Assembly (NCBI RefSeq): GCF_025421715.1
Contig: NZ_JAOEFC010000001.1
Location: 558,001-622,000, forward strand
Length of the DNA stretch: 64,000 nucleotides
From: Microbacterium festucae
Lineage (GTDB): Bacteria; Actinomycetota; Actinomycetes; Actinomycetales; Microbacteriaceae
Reading direction: 5' to 3'
In this document: positions 18,304 to 28,737 of the stretch, piece by piece
How positions within the stretch are numbered: position 1 is the stretch's first letter
Layout: every line of letters begins with the position of its first letter
The notes under the pieces: generated by a model
The model's database searches: none
Told to the model about the DNA's origin: nothing
What the model saw: the letters and a program-made list of their open reading frames with translations, nothing else
Translations under genes and position numbers: made by a program

Positions 18304-18338
18304 GTCACACCGCGTAAGGCGGGGTCACGCGGCGTAAG
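18304..18338. promoter_or_regulatory. Tandem 15-bp direct repeat, candidate operator of the importer/monooxygenase operon
   Basis: GTCACACCGCGTAAG (18304-18318) and GTCACGCGGCGTAAG (18324-18338) match at 13 of 15 bases and are spaced exactly 20 bp apart, about two helical turns, so two protein units could bind the same DNA face. They lie upstream of the binding-protein gene, between it and treY. An ACACGCCGTGT near-palindrome follows at 18347-18357. The regulator is not in the operon. Confidence 0.55.
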
Positions 18339-18407
18339 AATGCTTCACACGCCGTGTCATACTCCCCGCCGGTGCCGTCCGCGCTCATCCCGGCGCGGCG
18401 CGCCCGC

Positions 18408-20741
18408 TCACGCCGGGATGAGCAGCGCGACCGGGTAGGTCGCCAGCAGCTCGCCGAGCGCGACCTCGCCCCCGGTGAAGCGCCGCCCCGTGAAGGCGTC
18501 GACGCTCGCACCGGTGTGGCGCAGCAGCACGGTGTCGCCCCAGCCGTGGCCGGCCAGGCACACCGGCAGACGGGTGGCGATGGCCACCGCCCCGCCGCGG
18601 TCGAACGCGACGGCATGGTCGGCGGCCGCGCCGGCGACGGTCATCGGCGTGTAGCGGGTGAACAGCTCGGGCCGGTCACGGCGCAGCCGCAGCGTGCGCG
18701 CGACGATCAGCAGCTTCGCGGCGCCGGAGTCGTCGACCGGCGGTTGCCAGCCGCCGTCGATGCGGGCCAGCAGGTCACGTCGGGCGGCGAAGTCGACCTC
18801 GCGGCGGTTGTCGGGGTCGACGAGCGAGTGGTCCCACAGCTCGGTGCCCTGATAGACGTCGGGCACGCCCGGGCCCGCCAGCTGCAGCAGTTTGGCGGCC
18901 AGCCCATTCGAGCGGCCCGCGGCGCGCACCTCGGCCACGAACGCCTCGAGCGCGGGGCCGGCGGCGCCGAAGGCGGCGTCGACCACGCCGGCCACGCGCG
19001 CCTCGAAGGCCTCGTCGGGGTCGGTCCACGAGGTGTGCACGCCGGCCTCGCGGGCGGCCTTCTGCGCGTAGGCGTGCAGGCGCTCGGGCGTGGCCGGCCA
19101 CGATCCGACGATCGCCTGCCACAGCAGGTCGTCGAAGACGCCGTCGCCGCTGGACGCGTGGGAGCGCAGCTCGCCGAGCACGTCGGCCCAGCGCTCGGGC
19201 ACCTCGGCGAGCACGTCGATGCGCGCCCGGGTGTCTTCGGAGCGCTTGGTGTCGTGGGTGGTCAGCGCCGTGAGCGCGTGCGGCCACGAGGCCTGGCGCG
19301 CGGCGGCGGCGGCGTGGAAGCCGGCCACGTCGAGCGCGAACTGCGACGGGTCGCCGCCGACCTCGGTCAGCGAGGTGAGCCGCGGGTAGCGGTAGAACGC
19401 GCTGTCTTCGACGCCCTTGGCGGTGACCGGACCGGTGGTCTGCATGAAGCGCGTCGAGAACTCGGTGCCGCCGTCGGCGACCGCGGCGGCGACCGCGGCC
19501 AGCGGGGCGGCCAGGTCGGGGCGGCGGGCGGATGCCGCGGCGACGGCCGCGTCGATCAGCTCGGTGCCGGCGGGCAGGTAGGCGCGGTAGACCGGGAAGG
19601 CGGCCAGCAGCTCGGCGATCGCGTCGCGCAGCGTCTCGGCATCCGTGGCCGCCGTGTCGCCCGTGGCGGGCAGGCACCGCAGCAGCCGCGCCACCTCGGG
19701 GGCCTGGGCCGTGTCGGCGACGGCGCGCTTGGTGCCGGCAATGAGCTCCGGCCACGCGGCCGCGGGCGGCTGGCCGGTGGCGGCGCGCAGGGCGGCGTCG
19801 AGCTCGTCGAGCGGCTCCTCGCCCCGGGGGTCGACCAGCACGCGCTCCACCTCGCCGAGCGCGTCGTAGCCGGTGGTGCCGTCGGTGGCCCACCAGCCGG
19901 GCAGGGCCTCACCGTGCTCGAGGATCTTCTCGACGACCGTGTAGGGCGAGCCGGCGGCATCCGCCAGCCGGGCGAAGTAGGCGCCGGGGTCGGCAAGGCC
20001 GTCGGGGTGGTCGATGCGCAGTCCGTCGATGAGGCCCTCGCGCAGCCACCGCAGGATCTCGACGTGGCTCGCCTCGAACACCTCGGGCACCTCGACGCGC
20101 ACGCCCGCCAGCGAGGTGACGGTGAAGAAGCGCCGGTAGTTCAGCTGCTGCTCGTGGCGCCAGAATACGAGCTCCCAGTGCTGCCGGGCGAGCACGGCCG
20201 GCACGTCGGACGCATCGACGCCGTCGAGCGATCCGGGCGCCAGCGGCAGCTCGAGGTCGTAGTAGCGCACCCGGTCGGCGGCCGCGTCGACGACGATCTC
20301 GCCCGCGGCGATCGCCTCGGCGGTCTCGGCACCGAGCACGGGCAGGCGCACCCGGCCGCCGCCGAAGTCCCAGTCGATGTCGAACGAGGCGGCGTGGGCG
20401 GAGTCCCGCCCGAGGCGCAGCACGTCCCACCACCACGGGTTCTGGGCGGGGTCGGCGACGCCCTGATGATTGGGCACGATGTCGACGAGGATGCCGAGGC
20501 CGTGCGCGCGCGCCGCCGCCGAGAACCGCGCCAGCGCCTCGGGCCCGCCGCGGGCCTCGTCGACCCGCGTCGGATCGACGACGTCATAGCCGTGGTCCGA
20601 CCCGGCAGCGGCCTGCAGGATCGGCGACAGGTAGGCCCAGTCGGCGCCGAGCTCACGCAGGTAGCCGGTGACCTCGGCCGCAGCATCCAGGTCGAACGCG
20701 GCCCGCACCTGCAGCCGGTAGGTAGAGGCGGGGACGCGCAC
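18408..20741 (-). CDS. treY: Malto-oligosyltrehalose synthase
   Basis: 777 residues, GH13. It converts the reducing end of maltodextrin into an alpha-1,1 bond. Conserved features: PASTYRLQ at the N-terminus, SDHGYDVVDPTRV, DIVPNHQGV (region I), DGLRIDHPDGLADP (region II with the nucleophile), VEKILEHGEALP (region III) and the late PGVPDVYQGTE. GTG at 20741 is the start because it puts PASTYRLQ at the usual position; it is 2 bases after the glgX stop. treZ, the next enzyme of the pathway, is displaced to 8712. Confidence 0.94.
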   Translation of the reverse strand: MRVPASTYRLQVRAAFDLDAAAEVTGYLRELGADWAYLSPILQAAAGSDHGYDVVDPTRVDEARGGPEALARFSAAARAHGLGILVDIVPNHQGVADPAQNPWWWDVLRLGRDSAHAASFDIDWDFGGGRVRLPVLGAETAEAIAAGEIVVDAAADRVRYYDLELPLAPGSLDGVDASDVPAVLARQHWELVFWRHEQQLNYRRFFTVTSLAGVRVEVPEVFEASHVEILRWLREGLIDGLRIDHPDGLADPGAYFARLADAAGSPYTVVEKILEHGEALPGWWATDGTTGYDALGEVERVLVDPRGEEPLDELDAALRAATGQPPAAAWPELIAGTKRAVADTAQAPEVARLLRCLPATGDTAATDAETLRDAIAELLAAFPVYRAYLPAGTELIDAAVAAASARRPDLAAPLAAVAAAVADGGTEFSTRFMQTTGPVTAKGVEDSAFYRYPRLTSLTEVGGDPSQFALDVAGFHAAAAARQASWPHALTALTTHDTKRSEDTRARIDVLAEVPERWADVLGELRSHASSGDGVFDDLLWQAIVGSWPATPERLHAYAQKAAREAGVHTSWTDPDEAFEARVAGVVDAAFGAAGPALEAFVAEVRAAGRSNGLAAKLLQLAGPGVPDVYQGTELWDHSLVDPDNRREVDFAARRDLLARIDGGWQPPVDDSGAAKLLIVARTLRLRRDRPELFTRYTPMTVAGAAADHAVAFDRGGAVAIATRLPVCLAGHGWGDTVLLRHTGASVDAFTGRRFTGGEVALGELLATYPVALLIPA

Positions 20742-20743
20742 GC

Positions 20744-22948
<2,205 letters not shown>

Positions 22949-23034
22949 GTGCGCCTCCACTGTCGGTGGGGCCAACCCTACTTCGTCTCGGAGGAGTGCC
23001 CCGACCCCTTGACAGTGCCGCGCCAGCGCACCGT

Positions 23035-23508
23035 TCAGCCGCGCAGCGACAGCTGTTCGGCGAGGTAATCGGCCAGCGGGCGGCTGGCTCCCGCAGCGCT
23101 CCACATCACGTGCGGCACGCCGGATGCCGTCAGCAGCGGCCCCGACCGCGCACCGTGCGCGACGGCATCCAGGTCGAGGGCCTGCCAGCCCAGGTGCACC
23201 GCCTCGCCCTCGGCGAACCCGCCGCGGAACGCCGCGGCGGCGCGCTCGGACCGCTCGCGCTGCGCCTCGGCGGTGTAGCCGCGCACGGCCTCCTGCCGGG
23301 CGCGCAGGATCTCGCCGGTCGCGTAGACCGCGCCCGGCGCCACCAGCAGCACGCCGAGGTGCCACGCCTCGCCGACCGGCACGATGCGCGCCGCGCGGCC
23401 GAAGTCGAGCAGCCGGCGGCGCTGCGCCCAGTCGCCGAGCCGCTCGGTGGGCGTGCCGTGCAGCCGCCGGCGCGCGTCGTCGATCAGGTCTGCCGCCGAA
23501 GCCGGCAT
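23035..23508 (-). CDS. Hypothetical protein
   Basis: 157 residues, not recognised. It is soluble and Ala/Arg-rich, and opens with a helical segment (ADLIDDARRRLHGTPTERLG) followed by a mixed region with GEAWHLGVLLVAPGAVYATG, where His, Trp and Gly are probably conserved. No catalytic motif is evident. The start codon shares one base with the antiporter stop (TGATG), so the two are translationally coupled. It may be specific to Microbacteriaceae. Confidence 0.6.
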   Translation of the reverse strand: MPASAADLIDDARRRLHGTPTERLGDWAQRRRLLDFGRAARIVPVGEAWHLGVLLVAPGAVYATGEILRARQEAVRGYTAEAQRERSERAAAAFRGGFAEGEAVHLGWQALDLDAVAHGARSGPLLTASGVPHVMWSAAGASRPLADYLAEQLSLRG

Positions 23509-24698
23509 CAGCCTTCCTCGGAGATCGGCTGGGCGGGGCGGGTGACCGGCGCTCCGCGCACGGCGAGGGCGATCAGCGGGAACAGCAGCACCGAGAGCAT
23601 GCCGCCGGCCACGAGCACCGGGGTCACCTGCGGGGCGAACAGGCCCTCGTCGTCGGCGATCGCGGTGACGGCGACGATGATCGGCAGGCCCGTGGCGGCG
23701 AGCATGCCGAACGAGATGCGGTCGCGCAGCGAGGCGCCCGCCGGCGCGGCGAAGGTGGCCGGGACGCCTCGGATGACCAGCAGCGCGAGGGCGGTGGCGA
23801 TCACCCCGAGCCACAGCAGCGGGGCGTCGAGCAGGGTCTGCAGGTCGAAGGTGACGCCGGTGTAGATGAAGAAGACCGGCACGAGGAAGCCGAAGGCGAC
23901 GCCCTCGACCTTGCTCTCCACGGCGTGCCGGCTGCTCTCGTCGGCGTCGCGGATGAGCAGCGACCAGACGATGCCGGCGGCGAAGGCCCCCAGCAGCACG
24001 TCGAGGTCGAGCACGTAGCTCACCGTCACCAGCAGTCCGATGATCAGCAGGATCACCCGGATGGCGAACTGCGCCGAGGTGTGCAGCGTCGCCTCGACGA
24101 AACGGTGCAGCGCCCCCTTGCGCATCCGGCCGGCGATGAGGATGGCGGCGCCGGCGAGCAGGGCGAACAGCACCAGCACGATCGTCGACGCGCCGATGTC
24201 GCGGGCGCCGAGGAACAGCGAGATGGCGATCAGCGGGCCGAACTCGCCCACCGCCCCCACCGCGAGCACGGCCCGGCCGAACGGGGTGCTCGTCTCGCCG
24301 GCATCCCGCAGGATCGGCAGGATCGTGCCGACGGCGGTGGAGCACAGCACGATGCCGATGACCACCGCCGTCTCGGGAGACCCGAGCGCGAGGCCGACGA
24401 TCACGCCCAGCACGAGGCTCACGAACCAGGTGGCCACCGCGCGCCGGCCGGTGCGGCCGCGCAGGCTCGACGGTTCGATCTCGGAGCCGGCGACGAAGAA
24501 CAGCAGCACGAGGCCGAGCTCGCTCAGCTGATCGATGAACTCGTTGGGCTGCGCCCAGCCGAGCACGCTCGGGCCGATGAGGATGCCGAGCACGAGTTCG
24601 AAGACGACCACGGGGATGCGCACCCAGCGGCCGATCCCCCGCGCCACGAGCGGTGCGAGGAAGGCGACCAGCGGGATCAGCAGCAGCGACGAGTGCAC
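23508..24698 (-). CDS. Cation:proton antiporter, CPA2/KefB type (membrane domain only)
   Basis: 396 residues with about 12 hydrophobic helices. The fold is the Na+/H+ exchanger domain: VLGILIGPSVLGW at the start, GSEIEPSSLRGR after the third helix, and FLVPVFFIYTGVTFDL near the middle, all typical of monovalent cation:proton antiporter-2 proteins. The C-terminal TrkA-N (NAD-binding) domain of KefB/KefC is absent. GTG at 24698 is used because TACGCT lies 7 bases upstream, fitting a leaderless start. Ion specificity (Na+ or K+) cannot be told. Confidence 0.88.
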   Translation of the reverse strand: MHSSLLLIPLVAFLAPLVARGIGRWVRIPVVVFELVLGILIGPSVLGWAQPNEFIDQLSELGLVLLFFVAGSEIEPSSLRGRTGRRAVATWFVSLVLGVIVGLALGSPETAVVIGIVLCSTAVGTILPILRDAGETSTPFGRAVLAVGAVGEFGPLIAISLFLGARDIGASTIVLVLFALLAGAAILIAGRMRKGALHRFVEATLHTSAQFAIRVILLIIGLLVTVSYVLDLDVLLGAFAAGIVWSLLIRDADESSRHAVESKVEGVAFGFLVPVFFIYTGVTFDLQTLLDAPLLWLGVIATALALLVIRGVPATFAAPAGASLRDRISFGMLAATGLPIIVAVTAIADDEGLFAPQVTPVLVAGGMLSVLLFPLIALAVRGAPVTRPAQPISEEG

Positions 24699-24705
24699 GC
24701 CGGTC

Positions 24706-24711
24706 AGCGTA
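24706..24711 (-). promoter_or_regulatory. -10 hexamer TACGCT, leaderless start for the antiporter gene
   Basis: On the minus strand TACGCT ends 7 bases before the GTG at 24698. No ribosome site is present in between. Confidence 0.55.
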
Positions 24712-24757
24712 GCGGCTGGCCTCGGCGTCGGTCAGCGGGCGGGATCGGCGGTCTCGG

Positions 24758-25453
24758 TCAGCGGGGGCCGGGGCGCACCGTCACGTCGCTGATGACCGCG
24801 TCGCGGGGCAGGTCGATCGCGGTGAGGATCGCGGTGACCACCGAGGCCGGGTCGATGAACGCCTCGGGCCGGTAGTCGGCGCCCTCCTGCTCGTGCACCT
24901 TGGCCTGCATGGGGGTCGCGGTGCGGCCCGGGTAGACCGTCGTCACCCGCACGCCGTGGGGCGCCTCCTCGCCGCGCAGGGCGTCGGCGAGCGCCTTGAG
25001 GCCGTGCTTCGATGCGGCGTAGGCGGCCCACTGCGGGTGGGCGGTGAGGCCGGCCCCCGAGTTGACGAACACGACCTGCCCCTTCGCGGCGCGCACGCGC
25101 GGCAGCACCAGGCGGGTGAGCTCGGCCGGGGCGACGAGGTTCACCGTCACCTGGCTCGTCCACGCCGACAGCGGCAGGTCGGCGACCTCGCCGAGGTCGA
25201 CGATGCCGGCGGCGTGGATGACGGTGTCCACGGCATCCGGGAAGTCGGCGGCGGCGACGGCATCCGCGAGGCGCTCGGGGTGGGCGAGGTCGACGATCAG
25301 CGGCGCGGCGGTCGGGAAGGCGGCGGTGAGGTCGGCGGCGCGGGCGGCGTCACGGGCCACGAGCACGAGGCGGTCGCCGCGGTCGGCGAGGCGCTGCGCG
25401 ACGAGCGCGCCGATTCCCGATCCGGCGCCGGTGATGAGGTGGGTCTGCGGCAT
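24758..25453 (-). CDS. SDR family oxidoreductase
   Basis: 231 residues, classical short-chain dehydrogenase. TGAGSGIGALVA near the N-terminus binds the dinucleotide, AAGIVDLG stands in for the NAG motif, and the catalytic set is Ser in FVNSGAGL with YAASK (Tyr and Lys). The Asp after the second strand is replaced by ARD, giving VARDAAR, so NADP preference is likely. The substrate is unknown. A GACAAT hexamer 6 bases before the ATG suggests a leaderless transcript. Confidence 0.87.
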   Translation of the reverse strand: MPQTHLITGAGSGIGALVAQRLADRGDRLVLVARDAARAADLTAAFPTAAPLIVDLAHPERLADAVAAADFPDAVDTVIHAAGIVDLGEVADLPLSAWTSQVTVNLVAPAELTRLVLPRVRAAKGQVVFVNSGAGLTAHPQWAAYAASKHGLKALADALRGEEAPHGVRVTTVYPGRTATPMQAKVHEQEGADYRPEAFIDPASVVTAILTAIDLPRDAVISDVTVRPGPR

Positions 25454-25497
25454 CCGACCATTGTCCACCGCGCGGGCGCAGGCGGATGCCGCGGCGC

Positions 25498-27048
25498 TCA
25501 GATGCCGCCGTCGATCGAGCGCACGACGTCGCCCGGCTCGTCGGGCACCATGACCGGGGTCTCGCGGTTGAGGCTCTTGCCGTGGAAGAACGGCTTCGCC
25601 CGCGGGAAGCAGAACCAGATCACCATCAGCACCACGCCCAGCAGCAGCGCCCCGATGCCGATGACGAACGTGCCGCCGATGCCCAGCAGCACCGAGTAGC
25701 CGTAGTCGACGTCGTACATGTCGATGGCCGACTGCACGAAGGCGAAGGTGAGCATGAGGGCGCCCAGCAGCGGGAGCAGGCCGCGGTAGAAGAAGTTGCG
25801 CGCCGAGGTGAACAGGGTGGCCCGGAAGTACCAGACGCATGCGAAGCCCGTGATGGCGTAGTAGAACGCGATCGCCAGGCCCAGCGAGAGGATCGAGTCC
25901 TGCAGGATGTTGTCGCTGATCAGCGACATGCCCACGTAGTAGGCGACGGCCACGGTGCCACCGGCGATCGTCGAGAACGACGGCGTCTTGTAGCGCGGGT
26001 GCACCGTCTTGAACTTCGCCGGCAGCGCCCGGTAGACGCCCATGGCGAGGGTGCCGCGGGCGGTGGGAAGGATCGTGGTCTGCGTCGACGACACCGCCGA
26101 GATGAGCACGGCCACCACCAGCAGCCAGCCGAACGGGCCGAGCAGCCCGTCTTTGATGGCCAGGAAGAAGTCGTCGGCGTTGGCCTCGTTGCCGAGCCCC
26201 GGGCCGTCGGCGCCGAGCCCGGCGTACATCATGGCGGCGATGGTGACCGAGACGTAGGTGAACAGCAGGATGACGGTGGTCAGCAGCGCCGCCCGTCCCG
26301 GGATGCGCTTGGGGTCCTTCGTCTCCTCGTTGAGGGCCAGGCACGTGTCCCAGCCCCAGTAGATGAACAGCGCCAGCAGGATCGCCTCGGTGAAGCCGTG
26401 GAAGTCGGTGAAGCCCAGCGGGTTGAGCCACTCCCACGAGAAGGGGGTCGCGTCGGGCGCCTCGCCCGTGAAGTACTGCCAGAGCGCCGCCACCACGAAG
26501 ATGATCAGGGCGAGGTACTGGATGCCCAGCAGCACGTTCTGGATGCGCTCGCCGATCTCGACCCCGCGCCAGCTGACCCAGGTCATCGAGGCGATGAAGA
26601 AGACGGCCACCAGGATGATGCGCCAGTCGTCGTTCTCGAGGTCCATGCCCAGCAGCGCCCAGAAGTAGACCGAGGCGATCTGGGCGAGGTTGGCGAGCAC
26701 CACCATGCCGGCCACGGCCACGCCCCAGCCGCCCATCCAGCCCACCCAGGGCCCGAACGCTTTGGTGCCCCACGTGAAGGTCGTACCGCAGTCGGGCACG
26801 TCGTTGTTGAGCTCGCGGTAGGCGAAGGCGATGAACAGCATCGGCACGAAGGCGATGATGAACGCGATGGGCGCCTGCGCCCCGACGGCGAGCACGACGA
26901 AGCCGAGCGTGGCCACGAGCGAGTAGACCGGGGCGGTGGATGCCAGACCGATGACGGTCGATCCCCACAGGCCCAGGGTGCCCGCGGCCAGGCCCTTGCC
27001 CTCGGGTCGTTCCAGCTGGATGGGGGTGGTGGATCCGAAGTCGCTCAT
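25498..27048 (-). CDS. APC family amino acid/polyamine permease
   Basis: 516 residues with about 12 membrane helices. The first helix holds GLWGSTVIGLASTAPVYS, the substrate-binding unwound helix of the amino acid-polyamine-organocation family, and the second is followed by AYRELNNDVPDCGTTFTW. The loop PRYKTPSFSTIAGG before helix 9 is also typical. It probably imports or exchanges an amino acid or amine; the specificity is not visible. An AAGGAG ribosome site precedes the ATG. Transcribed divergently from the serine hydrolase, with 174 bases between them. Confidence 0.9.
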   Translation of the reverse strand: MSDFGSTTPIQLERPEGKGLAAGTLGLWGSTVIGLASTAPVYSLVATLGFVVLAVGAQAPIAFIIAFVPMLFIAFAYRELNNDVPDCGTTFTWGTKAFGPWVGWMGGWGVAVAGMVVLANLAQIASVYFWALLGMDLENDDWRIILVAVFFIASMTWVSWRGVEIGERIQNVLLGIQYLALIIFVVAALWQYFTGEAPDATPFSWEWLNPLGFTDFHGFTEAILLALFIYWGWDTCLALNEETKDPKRIPGRAALLTTVILLFTYVSVTIAAMMYAGLGADGPGLGNEANADDFFLAIKDGLLGPFGWLLVVAVLISAVSSTQTTILPTARGTLAMGVYRALPAKFKTVHPRYKTPSFSTIAGGTVAVAYYVGMSLISDNILQDSILSLGLAIAFYYAITGFACVWYFRATLFTSARNFFYRGLLPLLGALMLTFAFVQSAIDMYDVDYGYSVLLGIGGTFVIGIGALLLGVVLMVIWFCFPRAKPFFHGKSLNRETPVMVPDEPGDVVRSIDGGI

Positions 27049-27210
27049 CGGGCTGCTCCTTCTCGTGGGGGGCCGCCGGCGCTGGCGACCATCGCCGCAG
27101 ACTATCGCCGCCGCCCGCCGCCCCGATGTCGCCGCCGCGTCCAACCTCGCCGCCCCCACCCGCCCCCGCGTACACTGCCGTCGGCGGCCGTCCCCGGGTG
27201 CGGGGCTGGC

Positions 27211-27216
27211 TAGGCT
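27211..27216 (+). promoter_or_regulatory. -10 hexamer TAGGCT, leaderless start for the gene at 27223
   Basis: TAGGCT ends 6 bases before the ATG, with no ribosome site between them. Confidence 0.6.
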
Positions 27217-27222
27217 CGAACC

Positions 27223-28650
27223 ATGACCGTGCGCATCGATGCCACCTCAGACCACCTCGGCATTCCGTCGGCAGCCGTCGACCGGCTGGTGACCCGACTC
27301 GACGAGCGGGGCCTCGACCCGCACGCGCTGCTGATCGCCCGCGGCGGGCGCACCGCGGTCGAAGTCACCTGGGAGCCGTATCGCCGCGGCGAGCCGGTGC
27401 TCGTGTACTCGGTGTCCAAGACGTGGACGGCGCTGGCGATCGGCCTGCTCGTCGACGAGGGCCGCCTCGATGTGACCGCCGACGCCGGCGCGCTGCTGGG
27501 GCTCCCCAACCCGCACGGCATCACCGTGAAGCACCTGCTCACCATGAACACCGGCCACTCCCCCGAGCAGATCGTCGCCCTCGGCATGGACCCGGCGACG
27601 CTGCTGTCGACGCCGCCCGCCCATGCCCCGGGCTCCTTCTTCGCATACAACTCGGATGCCACCTACGCACTGTCGTGCATCGTCACCGCGCTGACCGGCG
27701 AGCGACTGACCGACTACCTGCGCCCCCGGCTGCTCGACCCGCTGGGCATCGGCGCGCGCTGGATGGCGCCGTGGCGCGGCATCGAGCAGGGCTACTCGGG
27801 GTACCACCTCACGGTGGACGACCTCGCCAAGGTGGGCACGCTGCTGGCCGGCGGCGGCGAGTACGACGGGCGCCGCCTGGTCTCGCGCGCCTTCGTCGAC
27901 GAGCTCTCCCACCCCTGGAGCGACACCCGCAGCACGCACGGTGACGCCGACCCGGGCGACGACTGGGCGCGCGGGTACGGCTACCAGGTGTGGCGCAGCA
28001 CCCACGGGTTCCGCCTCGACGGCGCCTACGGCCAGTTCGTGGTGGTCGACCCGGAACGGGATCTGGTCATCGCCTACCAGAGCGCGACGGTCACGACCCC
28101 CGAGACGCTGCACGCCTTCTGGGAGCTGATCGACGCGATCGACGCGATCGACGCGGCCGCGCCGGGCGATGCGGGTGCGCCGGGCGATGCCGGCGCGCCG
28201 GGCGACGCCGCCGGCGCCGGTGCGCCCGCGCCGGTCGTGCGCGACAGCTGGGACGAGCGGGCGCGGCTGAGCGCGGCCCCCGACGACGCCGCGATCGACA
28301 CCACCGGGTGGACGCTCGACGCGGGTGCCCACGGCTGGACGCTGACGATGCCCGAGCTGGGTGCGGTCGCGGTGGGCGCCGACGACTGGGCGCGCACCGC
28401 TCTCGTCGACGAGCGCCCCGAGGCCGATCCGCGCGACCAGCCGGTGGCCGGCCCCCGCACCGCCCCCGGGCGCGAGGTGCACGTGGCCGCCCGCGGCGAG
28501 CGCCGCGACGACGGCGGCATCCGCGTGCACGTGGTGAGCACCACCTCGCCGCACCGCGTGCTGATCGCCGCCGATGAGGCCGGGATCACGGCGGCGTGGC
28601 ACACCGTGCCGCTGCAGGAGCGTCGCCTGGGCATCCTGCGCGTGCCCTGA
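27223..28650 (+). CDS. Serine hydrolase, class C beta-lactamase family
   Basis: 475 residues. The nucleophile motif SVSK (SxxK) is at residues ~64-67 and YNSD supplies the YxN Tyr, as in class C beta-lactamases and esterase EstB-like enzymes. No signal peptide is present, so it is probably an intracellular esterase or amidase rather than a resistance enzyme. After residue ~300 there is a low-complexity linker (IDA repeated three times, then APGDAG repeats), joining a small C-terminal domain of ~140 residues. The linker is repetitive at DNA level too. Confidence 0.87.
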   Translation: MTVRIDATSDHLGIPSAAVDRLVTRLDERGLDPHALLIARGGRTAVEVTWEPYRRGEPVLVYSVSKTWTALAIGLLVDEGRLDVTADAGALLGLPNPHGITVKHLLTMNTGHSPEQIVALGMDPATLLSTPPAHAPGSFFAYNSDATYALSCIVTALTGERLTDYLRPRLLDPLGIGARWMAPWRGIEQGYSGYHLTVDDLAKVGTLLAGGGEYDGRRLVSRAFVDELSHPWSDTRSTHGDADPGDDWARGYGYQVWRSTHGFRLDGAYGQFVVVDPERDLVIAYQSATVTTPETLHAFWELIDAIDAIDAAAPGDAGAPGDAGAPGDAAGAGAPAPVVRDSWDERARLSAAPDDAAIDTTGWTLDAGAHGWTLTMPELGAVAVGADDWARTALVDERPEADPRDQPVAGPRTAPGREVHVAARGERRDDGGIRVHVVSTTSPHRVLIAADEAGITAAWHTVPLQERRLGILRVP

Positions 28651-28673
28651 TTCGCGTCGAGCGCACCGCCCTA

Positions 28674-28722
28674 CGCAGACGAGGACGAATGCGGGTCGCC
28701 CCGGCATCCGTCCTCGTGTGCG
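28674..28722. terminator. Long hairpin between convergent genes
   Basis: Arms 28679-28692 (ACGAGGACGAATGC) and 28704-28717 pair with one mismatch, and CGCA/TGCG extends the stem outward past one unpaired G on each side. The loop is 11 bases. It sits between the serine hydrolase and helicase stop codons and can terminate both. There is no U-run. Confidence 0.65.
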
Positions 28723-28737
28723 TGCGAGGGCGCGGCG

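Noticed and set aside
27223..28650. Beta-lactam resistance gene
   Set aside because: SxxK and YxN fit class C-type folds, but there is no signal peptide and no clear KTG box, and the C-terminal extension is atypical; an esterase or amidase is more likely.
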